Origin: Paenibacillus sp. NAIST15-1
Lineage (GTDB): Bacteria; Bacillota; Bacilli; Paenibacillales; Paenibacillaceae
Direction: 5' to 3'
NCBI RefSeq assembly: GCF_001894745.1
Contig: NZ_BBYF01000006.1
Coordinates: 186,001 to 250,000, forward strand
Length of the DNA: 64,000 nucleotides
The position numbers and the translations under genes are program-made. Below are positions 9,133 through 18,558 of the stretch, piece by piece (within the stretch, counting starts at the first letter, position 1; every line of letters begins with the position of its first letter). The notes beneath the pieces are model-generated. The model was given only the letters and a program-made list of their open reading frames with translations. It was not told the DNA's origin and made no database searches.

Positions 9133-10386
9133 CTATGATTTCTTCCGAATGTTCCCGCCCTGATCGATCTGGACGCCCGGGGATATTTCCTGCACCCGTT
9201 TCATTAGCTTCTGCCCTCGTTCACCTTCGAGTGGAATAGCTTGCCCTACGTTTGTAAAGAACGGGGTCATCTTAAGCTCGCACTTCCCATCCTTCTTGCA
9301 TTCCGCTTGAAGCGCCATCGTTTCCCAGGTTTTTGGGTTTTCTGCTTGCGTAAAAATAAAGTTGCCCATTGAGTATGCAATCCAGCTGTTTTTTTGCTGC
9401 TCGAAGCCCTGCACGACATGGGGATGGCCGCCAACGATGAGGTCTGCTCCGGAATCCACGAACAGCTTCGCCAGCTCCTTCTGCTTCGCATTCGGCTCGT
9501 CCGTCCGTTCTTCTCCCCAATGCGCAATCACGACAACAATATCCGCTTCCTTCTTGGCGGACTTGATTGCTTCTGCCGCCCGCTCCTTCGTCCCTTCATA
9601 GGTTGTTGCTACTCCAGGCTTGTTCTTCCACGCATACCAGGTGTCGTCCGGAATGACTCGACTAAGTCCTAAGAATGCCAGTTTAATGCCATTGCGCTCT
9701 ACAATATGCGGCGTATAGGCTTCTTTGGAATTGTTTCCAGCTCCTATGTAAGCAATGTTAGCAGATTTTAATGCTTTAAATGTATCAAGCAGCCCTTCTT
9801 CACCTTGATCCATCGAATGATTATTGGCCAAATTGACAATATCGATTCCGGCCTCAGCCATTGCCTGTGCCATCTTCGGAGACGATTTGTATACAAACAG
9901 TTTGTTGTCTGCTGGAGAACCACCAGTCGTGAGCGGCGTCTCCAAATTTCCAATCGCAAGATCCGCATCCTGCAGCAGTGACTTCGCATAATAATAAGGG
10001 AAGTCATACCCTTTATCCTTCACAACATCCTCAACGCGACCTGACATCATCATGTCACCTACGAAGGCTAGACGAACTGTCGGCTCCTTCTTATCATCCG
10101 GCACTGCTGTTGCATCATCCGCATTGGCGTCCTTAGAATCCTTCGAGTCATCCGCACCTTCTGCGGTCTGATCTTGTCCGCCTGTCCCTTGCTTATCTCC
10201 GACAGGAGCTGTTATTCCATCCTGCGCTTCCGTTCCACCCAAATCGAACAACTTCCCCTGCCATGCAAACAGCGCTGCTGCAATGATGATGATACCTAGA
10301 ACACTGTATCCCCATACAGCTCTCCGCTTCCTGTTCTGACGCTGCTCTCGCTGCTGCTTGTGACGTTCCGTTCTTGATAGCTCCAT
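9133..10386 (-). CDS. CapA-like (PGA_cap) membrane-anchored phosphoesterase
   Basis: 417 residues. A basic N-terminus is followed by one transmembrane segment (about 26-44) and a low-complexity Gly/Asp/Gln linker, so the C-terminal domain is extracellular. That domain is PGA_cap/CapA type, a metallophosphoesterase-like fold: RLAFVGDMMMSGRV, GNLETPLTTGG, NLANNHSMDQGEEG, VIAHWGEE and GGHPHVVQG carry its Asp, Asn and His ligands. CapA proteins help export or anchor poly-gamma-glutamate, but no capBCE genes are nearby, so the substrate here is unknown. GAAGGAGG precedes the start. Confidence 0.88.
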   Translation of the reverse strand: MELSRTERHKQQREQRQNRKRRAVWGYSVLGIIIIAAALFAWQGKLFDLGGTEAQDGITAPVGDKQGTGGQDQTAEGADDSKDSKDANADDATAVPDDKKEPTVRLAFVGDMMMSGRVEDVVKDKGYDFPYYYAKSLLQDADLAIGNLETPLTTGGSPADNKLFVYKSSPKMAQAMAEAGIDIVNLANNHSMDQGEEGLLDTFKALKSANIAYIGAGNNSKEAYTPHIVERNGIKLAFLGLSRVIPDDTWYAWKNKPGVATTYEGTKERAAEAIKSAKKEADIVVVIAHWGEERTDEPNAKQKELAKLFVDSGADLIVGGHPHVVQGFEQQKNSWIAYSMGNFIFTQAENPKTWETMALQAECKKDGKCELKMTPFFTNVGQAIPLEGERGQKLMKRVQEISPGVQIDQGGNIRKKS

Positions 10387-10546
10387 AAGCCCTCCTTCGT
10401 ATGTTCATTTTTTTGTATGGTTAGATCCAATACATGCTTATTCTATTATAACAAGGGTACGATAGCCTCGGCAAAGAAGCATTTTCAACTCCCTCTACTC
10501 TGCCTATACCCAAACGAGGAACGAATGAACTACATTCTAAGTCCAA

Positions 10547-10582
10547 CCAGTTCCAGTTCCAGTTCTAGTTCTAGTTCCAGCA
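10547..10582. repeat. 6-bp tandem repeat (CCAGTT/CTAGTT)
   Basis: Five full units and one partial unit of C(C/T)AGTT lie head to tail. The surrounding 10387-10648 gap between the CapA-like start and the hemY terminator holds no convincing gene. Confidence 0.7.
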
Positions 10583-10648
10583 GATGTTATTTAGTCTCAT
10601 GGGCAGACATATATCTTTTTGCACCAATTTGCACCGCATGAACAATAC

Positions 10649-10679
10649 AAAAAAAGAGGCCGTGTTCATACACGACCTC
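10649..10679 (-). terminator. Terminator downstream of hemY
   Basis: A 9-bp stem with one mismatch (10656-10664 with 10671-10679), followed on the minus strand by seven T residues. It lies about 90 bases beyond the hemY stop and would end the hemEHY transcript. Confidence 0.8.
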
Positions 10680-10766
10680 CTAATTATCACGATCTGTTAT
10701 ATACGTACGATATCGCACTCATTTTATCATGGCAGTATGTCAAGAACTGCAAGCTTCTGCAAGCGT

Positions 10767-12245
10767 TCAGGCCATGCTGCTCGCACATGCTGTCGGCATG
10801 CCGTTCTCTGAAGCAGTCTCAGCTAAGATTGCAACGGACTGTTCACCCGCCATTCGCCCGCTGTGAATACAGTCTGGCATTCCAACCCCTTCATAGGGTT
10901 GACCCGCAAGAAATACACCTGGCAATTGAGTTCCAACTGACGCGCGCAGCTTCTGAATCGCCTGCACATGTCCTACCGGATATTGCGGCATCGAGTGCTT
11001 CAGTCTCGTAACCTCTACGAACTCCGGCTCGGATGTAATTCCCATAAGGTCTCGCAATTCATTGCGAACCGTGCGCTTCAGCGCTTCATCCGGCCAGTCG
11101 ACACGCTCCTCATCTCCCGCTCGCCCAATGTAGCAGCGAACGATAAGCTTATCCCCTCTTGAAGTATGGGGCCACTTGATCGATGTCCATGTGCAAGCCG
11201 TTATGGCTCGCTTCTCTTTGCGTGAGATGAGGAAGCCAGTTCCATCCATAGGCTTCTTCACCACACTGCGTTCGAATACACTGACAACATTGGCAACCGA
11301 TACATGTTCAATCGCCCGTAGTGCAGATGTATCCACATGTCCCTCTAAGAAGGTCGAAGCATGGTACGATGGTGTTGTGACCACGATTGAGGACGTCTCT
11401 ATCTGGCTCCCATCATGGAGATGGATGCGATAGCGGCCATCTTCCATCTTCTCGAATCGGTCAGCACTCACGCCCAATTGAACATTCACCTTCAATTCTC
11501 GCAGCACATCCTCCAAGCGCTCAACAAGTGAGGTTAGTCCGCTGCGGAACGTTAAGAAGGTGGAGCCTCTTGCCACATCCGGCAATCCAGGGAGATTCTG
11601 TCCAGCCTTCCGACTTGCCATCATTCCCTTGATAAGACTCCCATACTTCCGTTCTACTTCGGCAAATTGCGGGAACGTCTGCTGCAAGCTCAACTTGCTC
11701 ATATCCCCTGCATAGATGCCGGCAAGCAGCGGCTCCGCAATGTGCTCCATCACTTCATGACCTAATCGCCGCTCCAAGAATGAGCCTAGCGACTCATCCT
11801 CAGTCGACATACGCGGCTTCTTGAACAAATCCATCAACGCTCGCAGTTTGCCCATGACAGAAATAAGGCCTGTCTTCGCGAATGGAGTAAGCTCAGTAGG
11901 AATTCCAAGAATAAGGCCTGGCGGCATGCGATGCATAACCCCCCGCCTTACAATGTATGTCTTCTTGGCATGTGGATTCGTAGCTACAAGCTCCGTCTCC
12001 AGTCCGAGATCGCGTGCTAAATCGATCATCGGCATCTTACGGGCGAGAAAGGAATCCGGTCCCTTCTCGATAACACATCCATCCTTGCGCAAGGTCTCGA
12101 TCTTGCCTCCAAGTCGTGTTGCTTGCTCAATGATAGTTATATTCAGAGTTCGTCCGTTCTCTTCCGCCTTCTTTGCCGCGTAGTAGGCAGCGGACAACCC
12201 CGTTATTCCCCCGCCGATGATGACCAGATCCCGCGAACAGTTCAT
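10767..12245 (-). CDS. hemY: Coproporphyrinogen III oxidase (HemY/CgoX)
   Basis: 492 residues. The FAD fingerprint VIIGGGITGLSAAYYA is at the N-terminus, with RLGGKIETLR and KGPDSFLARKM after it. GVFLAGQPYEGVGMPDCIHSGR near the C-terminus is the second FAD contact of the family. In Gram-positive bacteria this enzyme (formerly protoporphyrinogen oxidase) oxidises coproporphyrinogen III to coproporphyrin III in the coproporphyrin-dependent haem pathway. It is the last gene of hemE-hemH-hemY, 26 bases after hemH. AAGAAGGGG lies upstream of the start. Confidence 0.95.
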   Translation of the reverse strand: MNCSRDLVIIGGGITGLSAAYYAAKKAEENGRTLNITIIEQATRLGGKIETLRKDGCVIEKGPDSFLARKMPMIDLARDLGLETELVATNPHAKKTYIVRRGVMHRMPPGLILGIPTELTPFAKTGLISVMGKLRALMDLFKKPRMSTEDESLGSFLERRLGHEVMEHIAEPLLAGIYAGDMSKLSLQQTFPQFAEVERKYGSLIKGMMASRKAGQNLPGLPDVARGSTFLTFRSGLTSLVERLEDVLRELKVNVQLGVSADRFEKMEDGRYRIHLHDGSQIETSSIVVTTPSYHASTFLEGHVDTSALRAIEHVSVANVVSVFERSVVKKPMDGTGFLISRKEKRAITACTWTSIKWPHTSRGDKLIVRCYIGRAGDEERVDWPDEALKRTVRNELRDLMGITSEPEFVEVTRLKHSMPQYPVGHVQAIQKLRASVGTQLPGVFLAGQPYEGVGMPDCIHSGRMAGEQSVAILAETASENGMPTACASSMA

Positions 12246-12271
12246 GTTACGCCCCTTCTTTCTCTAGCTCC

Positions 12272-13216
12272 CTATTGATCCAATTTCATAATCGTGTCGG
12301 CCAATACCGACATGAATTGTGGATCGTCGTTCAACATGCGAATGCGCTTGAAGCCAAGCTGCAAGTTCTGTGCATTCTGAAGTGCTTCAATGTCCAAATC
12401 ATACAGGACTTCCAAATGATCGGATACGAATCCGATCGGTGCAGACAGCACCCACCTGGTTCCCTCGTCCGCAACAGTGGACAGCGTGTCTAATATATCT
12501 GGGCCAAGCCATGGTGTTGCAGTCTGGCCTGCACTTTGCCATGTAAAGCGCCATTGGCTATCCTTCAAGCCACACTGCTTGGCTATAGCTGCAGCTGTTG
12601 CATTCAATTCATCTGGATACGGATCGTTCATCTCCAGTATTCGTGCCGGCAAGCTGTGGGCGCTGAACAGCACCTCAACCGCTTCACGATCCGCTCCTTC
12701 CTGTACGAATGCATCCAGCTGCTCATTCACTCGCTCCGCAAGCGCATCAATAAGTTCCGGATGCAGATGATAGCTATTCACACATTTCATCCGAATACCG
12801 TGCTTTTCCGCCTCTTCCTGGGCACGTTTATTGTAGCCGCCGACACTCATCACGGAGTAATGCGGAGCCAGAACAATACTTACGGCCTCCGTAATACCGT
12901 CGTGCGCCATTGCCGCTACGCCGTCTTCTATATAAGGCTGAACATGCTTCAACCCTTGATAGCACATATACTGTACATTTGTATCTTCCGTGAGTCGATC
13001 CAAGGCAAGCTGCAAGCCAGCGACTTGGCGATCCGTATGCTCACGAAGTGGAAATACACCGCCTACAATTGCTTCATAGCGCTCTTGCAGTTCAGTTAGC
13101 TGCTCGGCAGAAGGCGGATTTCCTCTCCGGATGTGCGTGTAATAGGGTTCGATTTCTTCCATGCTGCGTGGTGTCCCGTAAGACATGACGAGGACCCCTA
13201 CTCTTCTCTTACTCAT
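12272..13216 (-). CDS. hemH: Coproporphyrin ferrochelatase (HemH/CpfC)
   Basis: 314 residues, the length of Gram-positive ferrochelatases. VGVLVMSYGTPRSMEEIEPYYTHIRRG is the N-terminal family block (here split by description), and LFSAHSLPAR holds the metal-binding His; the distal glutamate lies in GFVSDHLEVLYDLDIEA. The enzyme inserts ferrous iron into coproporphyrin III. TGGAGGTGG precedes the ATG. It lies between hemE and hemY with short gaps, consistent with one operon. Confidence 0.95.
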   Translation of the reverse strand: MSKRRVGVLVMSYGTPRSMEEIEPYYTHIRRGNPPSAEQLTELQERYEAIVGGVFPLREHTDRQVAGLQLALDRLTEDTNVQYMCYQGLKHVQPYIEDGVAAMAHDGITEAVSIVLAPHYSVMSVGGYNKRAQEEAEKHGIRMKCVNSYHLHPELIDALAERVNEQLDAFVQEGADREAVEVLFSAHSLPARILEMNDPYPDELNATAAAIAKQCGLKDSQWRFTWQSAGQTATPWLGPDILDTLSTVADEGTRWVLSAPIGFVSDHLEVLYDLDIEALQNAQNLQLGFKRIRMLNDDPQFMSVLADTIMKLDQ

Positions 13217-13248
13217 GCGCCACCTCCATCGTGATTTACTGCCATGTT

Positions 13249-14298
13249 CTATTTACGAGAAGCAATGGCTTCAGCCGAGTACGAGTGAACAAATTCCGTT
13301 AATTGCTTCAGCTTGTCTAGCGATGCCTCAGGAAATAGTCCGTGTCCAAGGTTGAATATATAACCTGGCTCCTTCACGCCTTCGTCTATAATATGAGCCG
13401 CTTCACGTTGAATAATGTCCATCGGACCGGTCAGCAGATAAGGATCAAGATTGCCTTGCACCGCATATTTGCCAGCCAAGCGCTTGCGACCTTCTGCAAT
13501 TGACACACGCCAATCCAGTCCGATCACATCAGCCTTCAGCCCATGCAAATACGGCAGCAGCTCACCTGAGCTAACGCCTGGGAAGTAGATGCTTGGCACA
13601 CCCAAATCAGATAATTCAGAATGAATCCGTTCCATAACAGGGAGGACATATCTCACGTAATCACGTGGCGACAAGGAACCCACCCAGCTGTCAAATAACT
13701 GGAATGCCTTGCCTCCATTCGCAATCTGAGCACGAATATAGCGAATAACCATATCGCCCAGCTTGTCCATAAGAGCGAACCATACTTCCGGCGCTTCATA
13801 CATCATCGTCTTCGTCCGAATATAGGACTTCGATGGCCGTCCCTCAATGAGATAGCTCGCAATCGTGAACGGTGCTCCCGCAAATGTAATCAACGGTACG
13901 TTCAGCTCCGCGTCCAGTATCCGAATTGTCTCGAGAATATGCCCAAGATCTCCTTCTGGATCAACTGGCTTCAAGCGCTCAACATCCTTAGCAGTGCGGA
14001 TCGGATTATGAATAACTGGACCAACCTGCGCTACAATATCGAAATCAATACCAATCGATGCGACTGGATTCATGATGTCTGAATAGAGGATAGCGGCATC
14101 GACACCAAGCTTCTTCACTGGCATCATCGTCACTTCCGCTGCCAAGTCTGGCTGGCGGCATATTTCAAGTAAGCTGTACTTCTCCTTAATCTTGCGATAC
14201 TCCGGATCATAGCGACCCGCCTGGCGCATATACCATACTGGCAAGCGATCTACTGATTGTTTGCGGCATGCGCGGATAAAACGATCATTATAAGTCAT
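13249..14298 (-). CDS. hemE: Uroporphyrinogen decarboxylase
   Basis: 349 residues. PVWYMRQAGRYDPEYR near residue 20 is the diagnostic HemE signature, with AILYSDIMNP (catalytic Asp region), ITFAGAPFTIASYLIEG and FNLGHGLFPEAS also present. It decarboxylates the four acetate side chains of uroporphyrinogen III to give coproporphyrinogen III in the cytoplasm. It is the first gene of the hemEHY operon; CGGAGGG lies upstream of the start. A weak sigma-A-like element is visible further upstream. Confidence 0.96.
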   Translation of the reverse strand: MTYNDRFIRACRKQSVDRLPVWYMRQAGRYDPEYRKIKEKYSLLEICRQPDLAAEVTMMPVKKLGVDAAILYSDIMNPVASIGIDFDIVAQVGPVIHNPIRTAKDVERLKPVDPEGDLGHILETIRILDAELNVPLITFAGAPFTIASYLIEGRPSKSYIRTKTMMYEAPEVWFALMDKLGDMVIRYIRAQIANGGKAFQLFDSWVGSLSPRDYVRYVLPVMERIHSELSDLGVPSIYFPGVSSGELLPYLHGLKADVIGLDWRVSIAEGRKRLAGKYAVQGNLDPYLLTGPMDIIQREAAHIIDEGVKEPGYIFNLGHGLFPEASLDKLKQLTEFVHSYSAEAIASRK

Positions 14299-14301
14299 AG
14301 A

Positions 14302-14617
14302 TACCCTCCGAACGAACGGTATTGTGCAAATTGTTACAACCTGACGCTTCCATTATGCCCGTTTTCCAGAACGACCACAACCAGACCATCTCTCGAAGCT
14401 ATGACAATCTGTTGACAATCGACGTCCGGAAATGAACAGACTTTGACATTTTATCATACATGCCCCTCCTTTGCCGATATTCCACCACTTCTCTGCGTTC
14501 ATTCTACGTATTTAAATTTGAACATGGACACGTTCGAGACAACCTTACCTTCATAAAATTTATAATGTTGCACATCATATGCTCATGGATTAGGGACACA
14601 TAGGAGGGACAGCACTT
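14302..14617. other. Intergenic region between hemE and the gerA remnant
   Basis: No gene is seen. On the minus strand TTGTGG (14380-14375) and CATAAT (14357-14352), 17 bases apart, form a possible hemE promoter. On the plus side AGGAGGG before 14618 is the leftover ribosome site of the degenerate gerA-like gene. Confidence 0.5.
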
Positions 14618-15851
14618 ATGGACTGGCTTCAGCAGCTGAATGACGCGTTCCATGATTGCGATGACTTAACCGTGCGTTCTTATGCTGACGGAGAAGTAAC
14701 GCTATATTACTTTGACCGCCTGCTTGATTGAAGGCAGTTCCAACAAATTGTGACCTCTCTCTTCGAGTATAATCCAACGGATGTGAGCATTATGCGAATG
14801 TTGTCCACATGGCAAGCCGTCAATGAGCCTAGCCCAGCAGCAAGCGAACGCTGCTTCATCACTTCCGTATTGGAAGGTCAGATTGGTGCGGTATACCGTT
14901 CAAAACTGTATACCGTTGCCTCTGGAGGCGCCCCGACTAGACCCGTTGGCGTTACAGAGCGAGAAACCTTAATCACGGGCCCACACGACGCCTTCATCGA
15001 AGATGCGTGCACCAACATCGCTCTCTTGCGCCAGCGTTTGCGCACAACTCACCTCAAAGTGAAGCAAATAGACATCGGACACAAATGTACTCAATACGTT
15101 TACCTGGTTTACTTGGAAGGGAAAGTGGATAAGTCTGCACTTGCGCCGACTGCAGTTCCTTCAAATGGATGAAGTGATGGATGGAAATACAGTTGCAAAA
15201 TATTTGGAGAATTCGCCGTACTCATTTTTCCCACAGTGGTACGATACAGAACGGCCTGATGCAATTGCTAGTTGTCTATCGCTTGGCAAAATCGCGCTAA
15301 TTACGGATAACAGCCCTTCCGTGATGGCGGCTCCTGCACGTTTCTTGGAATTCTTCGCATCAACAGGGGACGCATATGAGAGATGGCATTTCTGCGTTTT
15401 TATTCGCTTTCTGCGTTTAGCTGCCTTCATGCTTACTATGCGTCATAACCGGATGACTGCCCCACTGTATATCGCTGAGAAGCATCTCAACACCACCCAG
15501 CCGCTCATTATTGAGAACGCTCAAGTCAGAAGGGAAATTCGAGTCCTTCGAACAGATCCCCATCCGGAGATGGAAATTGTGCTAACCATCAAAGGAGCCA
15601 CCACCTCTTCATTGAACGAGCTCAGCAACAATAAGGTTGGCACTTCAACAAACATTGCCAAAGAGCTTCAGCGCAAGTATGAGCAAGTCATTCACTTTCT
15701 GCAGGAGAATCGGACCGATTGCCTCGGAGTAGGCATGCATGTGCGCAATAAAATCGGGTAACCCGCTTATAAAGGGGAAGAATGGCCGGAGCGATTTGCG
15801 AAATCCAACATACGGTGCACAGTGAGTTTCATGAAAATTAACGAGGTGTAA
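14618..15851 (+). pseudogene. Collapsed gerA-gerC spore germination receptor remnant
   Basis: A ribosome site and ATG (14618) begin a GerA-like N-terminus that meets an in-frame TGA after 37 codons (14729). The same frame continues as GerA sequence (TRPVGVTERETLITGPHDAF, DACTNIALLRQRL) to about 15140, then a frameshift moves to the frame beginning at 15141, which holds the GerA stretch PYSFFPQWYDTERPDAIAS and YERWHFCVFIRFLR. Near 15440-15460 the match changes abruptly to the C-terminal third of a Ger(x)C lipoprotein (EMEIVLTIKGA, ELQRKYEQVIHFLQ), with another frameshift near 15761 before the GerC tail ending at 15851. The rest of gerA, all of gerB and the start of gerC are deleted. Confidence 0.85.
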
Positions 15852-15902
15852 GATTGATTGGCACGACACCTTTCAATATGACAACATTGTTATAGTACAA
15901 TA

Positions 15903-15911
15903 TGGTATACT
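15903..15911 (+). promoter_or_regulatory. Extended -10 promoter element before the MFS gene
   Basis: TGG followed by TATACT forms an extended -10 box about 60 bases upstream of the MFS start. No good -35 is present at 17 bases, as is usual for extended -10 promoters. Confidence 0.4.
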
Positions 15912-15970
15912 GATACCAGTTGCTGGCACATCGGACGGACCGTGACCTAAGAAAGTGGTGAACAGGATAT

Positions 15971-17182
15971 ATGCAGCAATGGAAACTAAATCTCATCATT
16001 TTATGGTTCGGTTCATTTCTTGCCATGGCGGGAATGACCATGGTAACACCGTTTCTCGCTTTATATTTGCAGCATGATATCGGGCTAACCGATACCCATC
16101 AAATCGCACTCTGGTCGGGTTTTATATTTGCTGCGAACTTCTTCACTTCATTCATCTTCCAGCCAATCTGGGGGAAATTTGCCGACAAGTACGGTCGTAA
16201 AGTAATGCTGCTCCGCTCTGGATTCGGAATGGCGGCAGTAACCGCGTTAATGGGGCTAGCGCAGACACCTTGGCACCTCCTGCTGCTGCGCATGCTGAAC
16301 GGAACCATTTCCGGGTTCAACCCTGCCGCCGTTGCCCTCGTATCGTCAACGACACCGAAGGAACGAATGGGCTTCGCGATGGGTGTGCTTCAATCCGGCG
16401 TCGTTGCCGGATCTATCTTGGGTCCACTGATTGGCGGCGTTCTAGCCGATTGGGTCGGATATCGCCCTATCTTCTACATTACAGGCACCTTGCTCTTCCT
16501 CGCGACCTTGCTGACGATGTTCATGGTGAAGGAATCATTCGACCGCGAGAAGGCAACCGACGCAGCCGAAAAGTCTGTACTCGAGGGCTTCAAGGAATTG
16601 GCTCGCATCCCGCAATTGAAGTCGTTATTGGCTGTAACCTTCCTACTTCAATTTGCAATGCTCAGCCCCATGTCGCTGCTTCCGCTCTATGTACAAGAGC
16701 TGCATGGGTCACAGAAAGATCTTGCGCTGCTCGCGGGCATTGTCAGTGCGGTTACCGGGCTATCCAATATGATATGCTCGCCGATACTCGGGAAGCTTAG
16801 TGATAGGATCGGGTCGCATCGCATCTTGACCGTCTGTCTTATTGGTGCAGCCTGCTCCTTAATCCCTCAGGCATTCGTCAATCAAGTATGGCAGCTTGCT
16901 GCCGTACGATTCGTGCTTGGCATATTTATGGGAGGTCTTCTCCCATCCGTCAACTCGCTTATTCGCAAATATACGCCTGACGGAATGGAAAGCCGAGCTT
17001 ACAGCTTCAACAGCAGTACACTGGCACTAGGCAATATGGTTGGGCCAATCGTCGGAGGATTGGTCTCCGGCGTGATCGGGATAGAGGGAATCTTTATTAT
17101 GTCGGGAGCGTTATTGCTTATCAATACTGTGTGGACTCGCTTCTCGTTGTACAGCAGTACACGTGCACAAGTCCGTCCGTAG
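15971..17182 (+). CDS. MFS drug exporter (MdtG-like)
   Basis: 403 residues with twelve predicted membrane segments. GKFADKYGRKVML in the 2-3 loop is the major-facilitator signature and GVVAGSILGPLIGGVLAD is the antiporter motif C in helix 5, which points to drug/H+ antiport. The opening (GSFLAMAGMTMVTPFLALYL) and the overall pattern are closest to MdtG/YceE-type multidrug exporters. No substrate can be named. The gene starts about 120 bases after the ger remnant and converges on a LacI regulator across a strong shared terminator. Confidence 0.85.
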   Translation: MQQWKLNLIILWFGSFLAMAGMTMVTPFLALYLQHDIGLTDTHQIALWSGFIFAANFFTSFIFQPIWGKFADKYGRKVMLLRSGFGMAAVTALMGLAQTPWHLLLLRMLNGTISGFNPAAVALVSSTTPKERMGFAMGVLQSGVVAGSILGPLIGGVLADWVGYRPIFYITGTLLFLATLLTMFMVKESFDREKATDAAEKSVLEGFKELARIPQLKSLLAVTFLLQFAMLSPMSLLPLYVQELHGSQKDLALLAGIVSAVTGLSNMICSPILGKLSDRIGSHRILTVCLIGAACSLIPQAFVNQVWQLAAVRFVLGIFMGGLLPSVNSLIRKYTPDGMESRAYSFNSSTLALGNMVGPIVGGLVSGVIGIEGIFIMSGALLLINTVWTRFSLYSSTRAQVRP

Positions 17183-17294
17183 TGTTAGCGAAGCACGTGT
17201 TCCATTTGAGTAGTCGTTCATAAGCAGTTCAAGAATAGGTCACAGCAGCATGCCAGTTACCTCAATAGGCTTCAGACATAACGAGAATATCGCC

Positions 17295-17325
17295 AACAAG
17301 ACCCAGGGATGCCCTGGGTCTTGTT
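17295..17325. terminator. Bidirectional terminator between MFS and lacI-like genes
   Basis: A perfect 14-bp stem (17295-17308 with 17312-17325) closes a 3-base loop between two convergent genes. Its right arm touches the lacI-like stop codon. T runs are short on both sides. Confidence 0.8.
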
Positions 17326-18315
17326 CTATATTAGACTCGCCACCGAGCTTCGCTCTACGAACTCAAAACGCATAATATGCTGCTCTGGCATCGCTTCTGG
17401 CTGCATTATGCGGGTATAGCAAGCCTGGAACATGGCAGCACCAGCCTCTTCGTTGCGATAATCAATCGAAGTTACGCCGATTACTGCCGCCATAGGGAAG
17501 TTCTCACAGCTTATCAGGGACAGATGTTCCGGTACATAGATGTCCCGCTTCCTTCCCTCCAATATAATCCCAGCCGCAACTTCATCGCCAGAAGCAATAA
17601 TAGCGGTCGGACGATTATCCATGGCAATCCACCTCTGCAGCACCTCAGCCCCATGCTGTATATTACTGCTTCGATAGAACATCCAATCCTCATCAGGTGT
17701 TACACCAACATCCCGCAGGGCATCCATATAGGCCTGCAAGCGGATTGAACTATTGTAGCTATACTCCCTACAGACTGATATCCCGATATGTCGATGACCT
17801 TTATCGATTAGATAGCGCATGGCATAGCTGTAGCTTCCATAGTAATCGAAGCTGATCGAGCTGATCGGGCGATTGCCAGCATGCTCTAACGACACAATCG
17901 GCCCATAGTGTGCGTACTCCTCAATCGTATCCCATGATAAATCCTTCGATACAATAATCAGTCCGTCAATTTGTCTACGCTTCAACATATGAAGCGCGCG
18001 CAGCTCTTCTTCCTCGTTATAATCCGTTTGAAAAAATACGAGGTTATATTTATGTTTCAGCGCTTCATCTGCCAATCCCGTCATGAAACTGGAGAAGAAA
18101 GGCATATCCATGCACGGAAGCAGGATGCCAATCATCTGTGTTCTCCCTTTGACTAGATGAACCGCATTGAAATTTTGACTGTAATCAAGCTGCTCGACCA
18201 CCTGCATGACGGCCTCACGCTTCTCCTGACTCACATAGGGATGATTGTTCAATACACGGGATACCGTGGTGACGGATACCCCCGATAGCTCCGCAATCTG
18301 CTTAATATTCGCCAT
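17326..18315 (-). CDS. LacI family transcription regulator
   Basis: 329 residues. MANIKQIAELSGVSVTTVSRVLNNHPYVS is the LacI helix-turn-helix plus hinge start, followed by a periplasmic-binding-like sensor domain (IGILLPCMDMPFFSSFMTGL; ISFDYYGSYSYAMRYLIDKGHRHIGI; AIIASGDEVAAGIILEGRKR). The start at 18315 follows GAGGGGGA by 8 bases; the longer form from 18333 includes that site. No sugar genes are adjacent, so the effector is unknown; it may regulate itself. Confidence 0.9.
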   Translation of the reverse strand: MANIKQIAELSGVSVTTVSRVLNNHPYVSQEKREAVMQVVEQLDYSQNFNAVHLVKGRTQMIGILLPCMDMPFFSSFMTGLADEALKHKYNLVFFQTDYNEEEELRALHMLKRRQIDGLIIVSKDLSWDTIEEYAHYGPIVSLEHAGNRPISSISFDYYGSYSYAMRYLIDKGHRHIGISVCREYSYNSSIRLQAYMDALRDVGVTPDEDWMFYRSSNIQHGAEVLQRWIAMDNRPTAIIASGDEVAAGIILEGRKRDIYVPEHLSLISCENFPMAAVIGVTSIDYRNEEAGAAMFQACYTRIMQPEAMPEQHIMRFEFVERSSVASLI

Positions 18316-18558
18316 ATACGTAATCCCCCTCATTCATCCATCGCACTCTTTATTATAACGCATGGTAACCGTTGTCTGAAAAAAAGTAAAAAAAGCTTGC
18401 TATGAAATGCATTTCATCTGTTACGTTATAGCTGTAGCCGTTATCTGCTGGCGTAACCGATGCATGTGATGCAGCACGTACAGCATTGCTTCGTCCCATG
18501 GAAGAGGGCGTTACGGCAGAACGGCTCGCAGCCGAGCAGCATGAAGAAGGAGAGAGAA

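Noticed and set aside
10417-10811. Small plus-strand ORFs between CapA-like and hemY genes
   Set aside because: They overlap the 6-bp repeat and the hemY terminator, have no ribosome sites and resemble no family.
14750-15761. Two adjacent ORFs as intact genes
   Set aside because: They are consecutive pieces of one GerA-GerC remnant in different frames.
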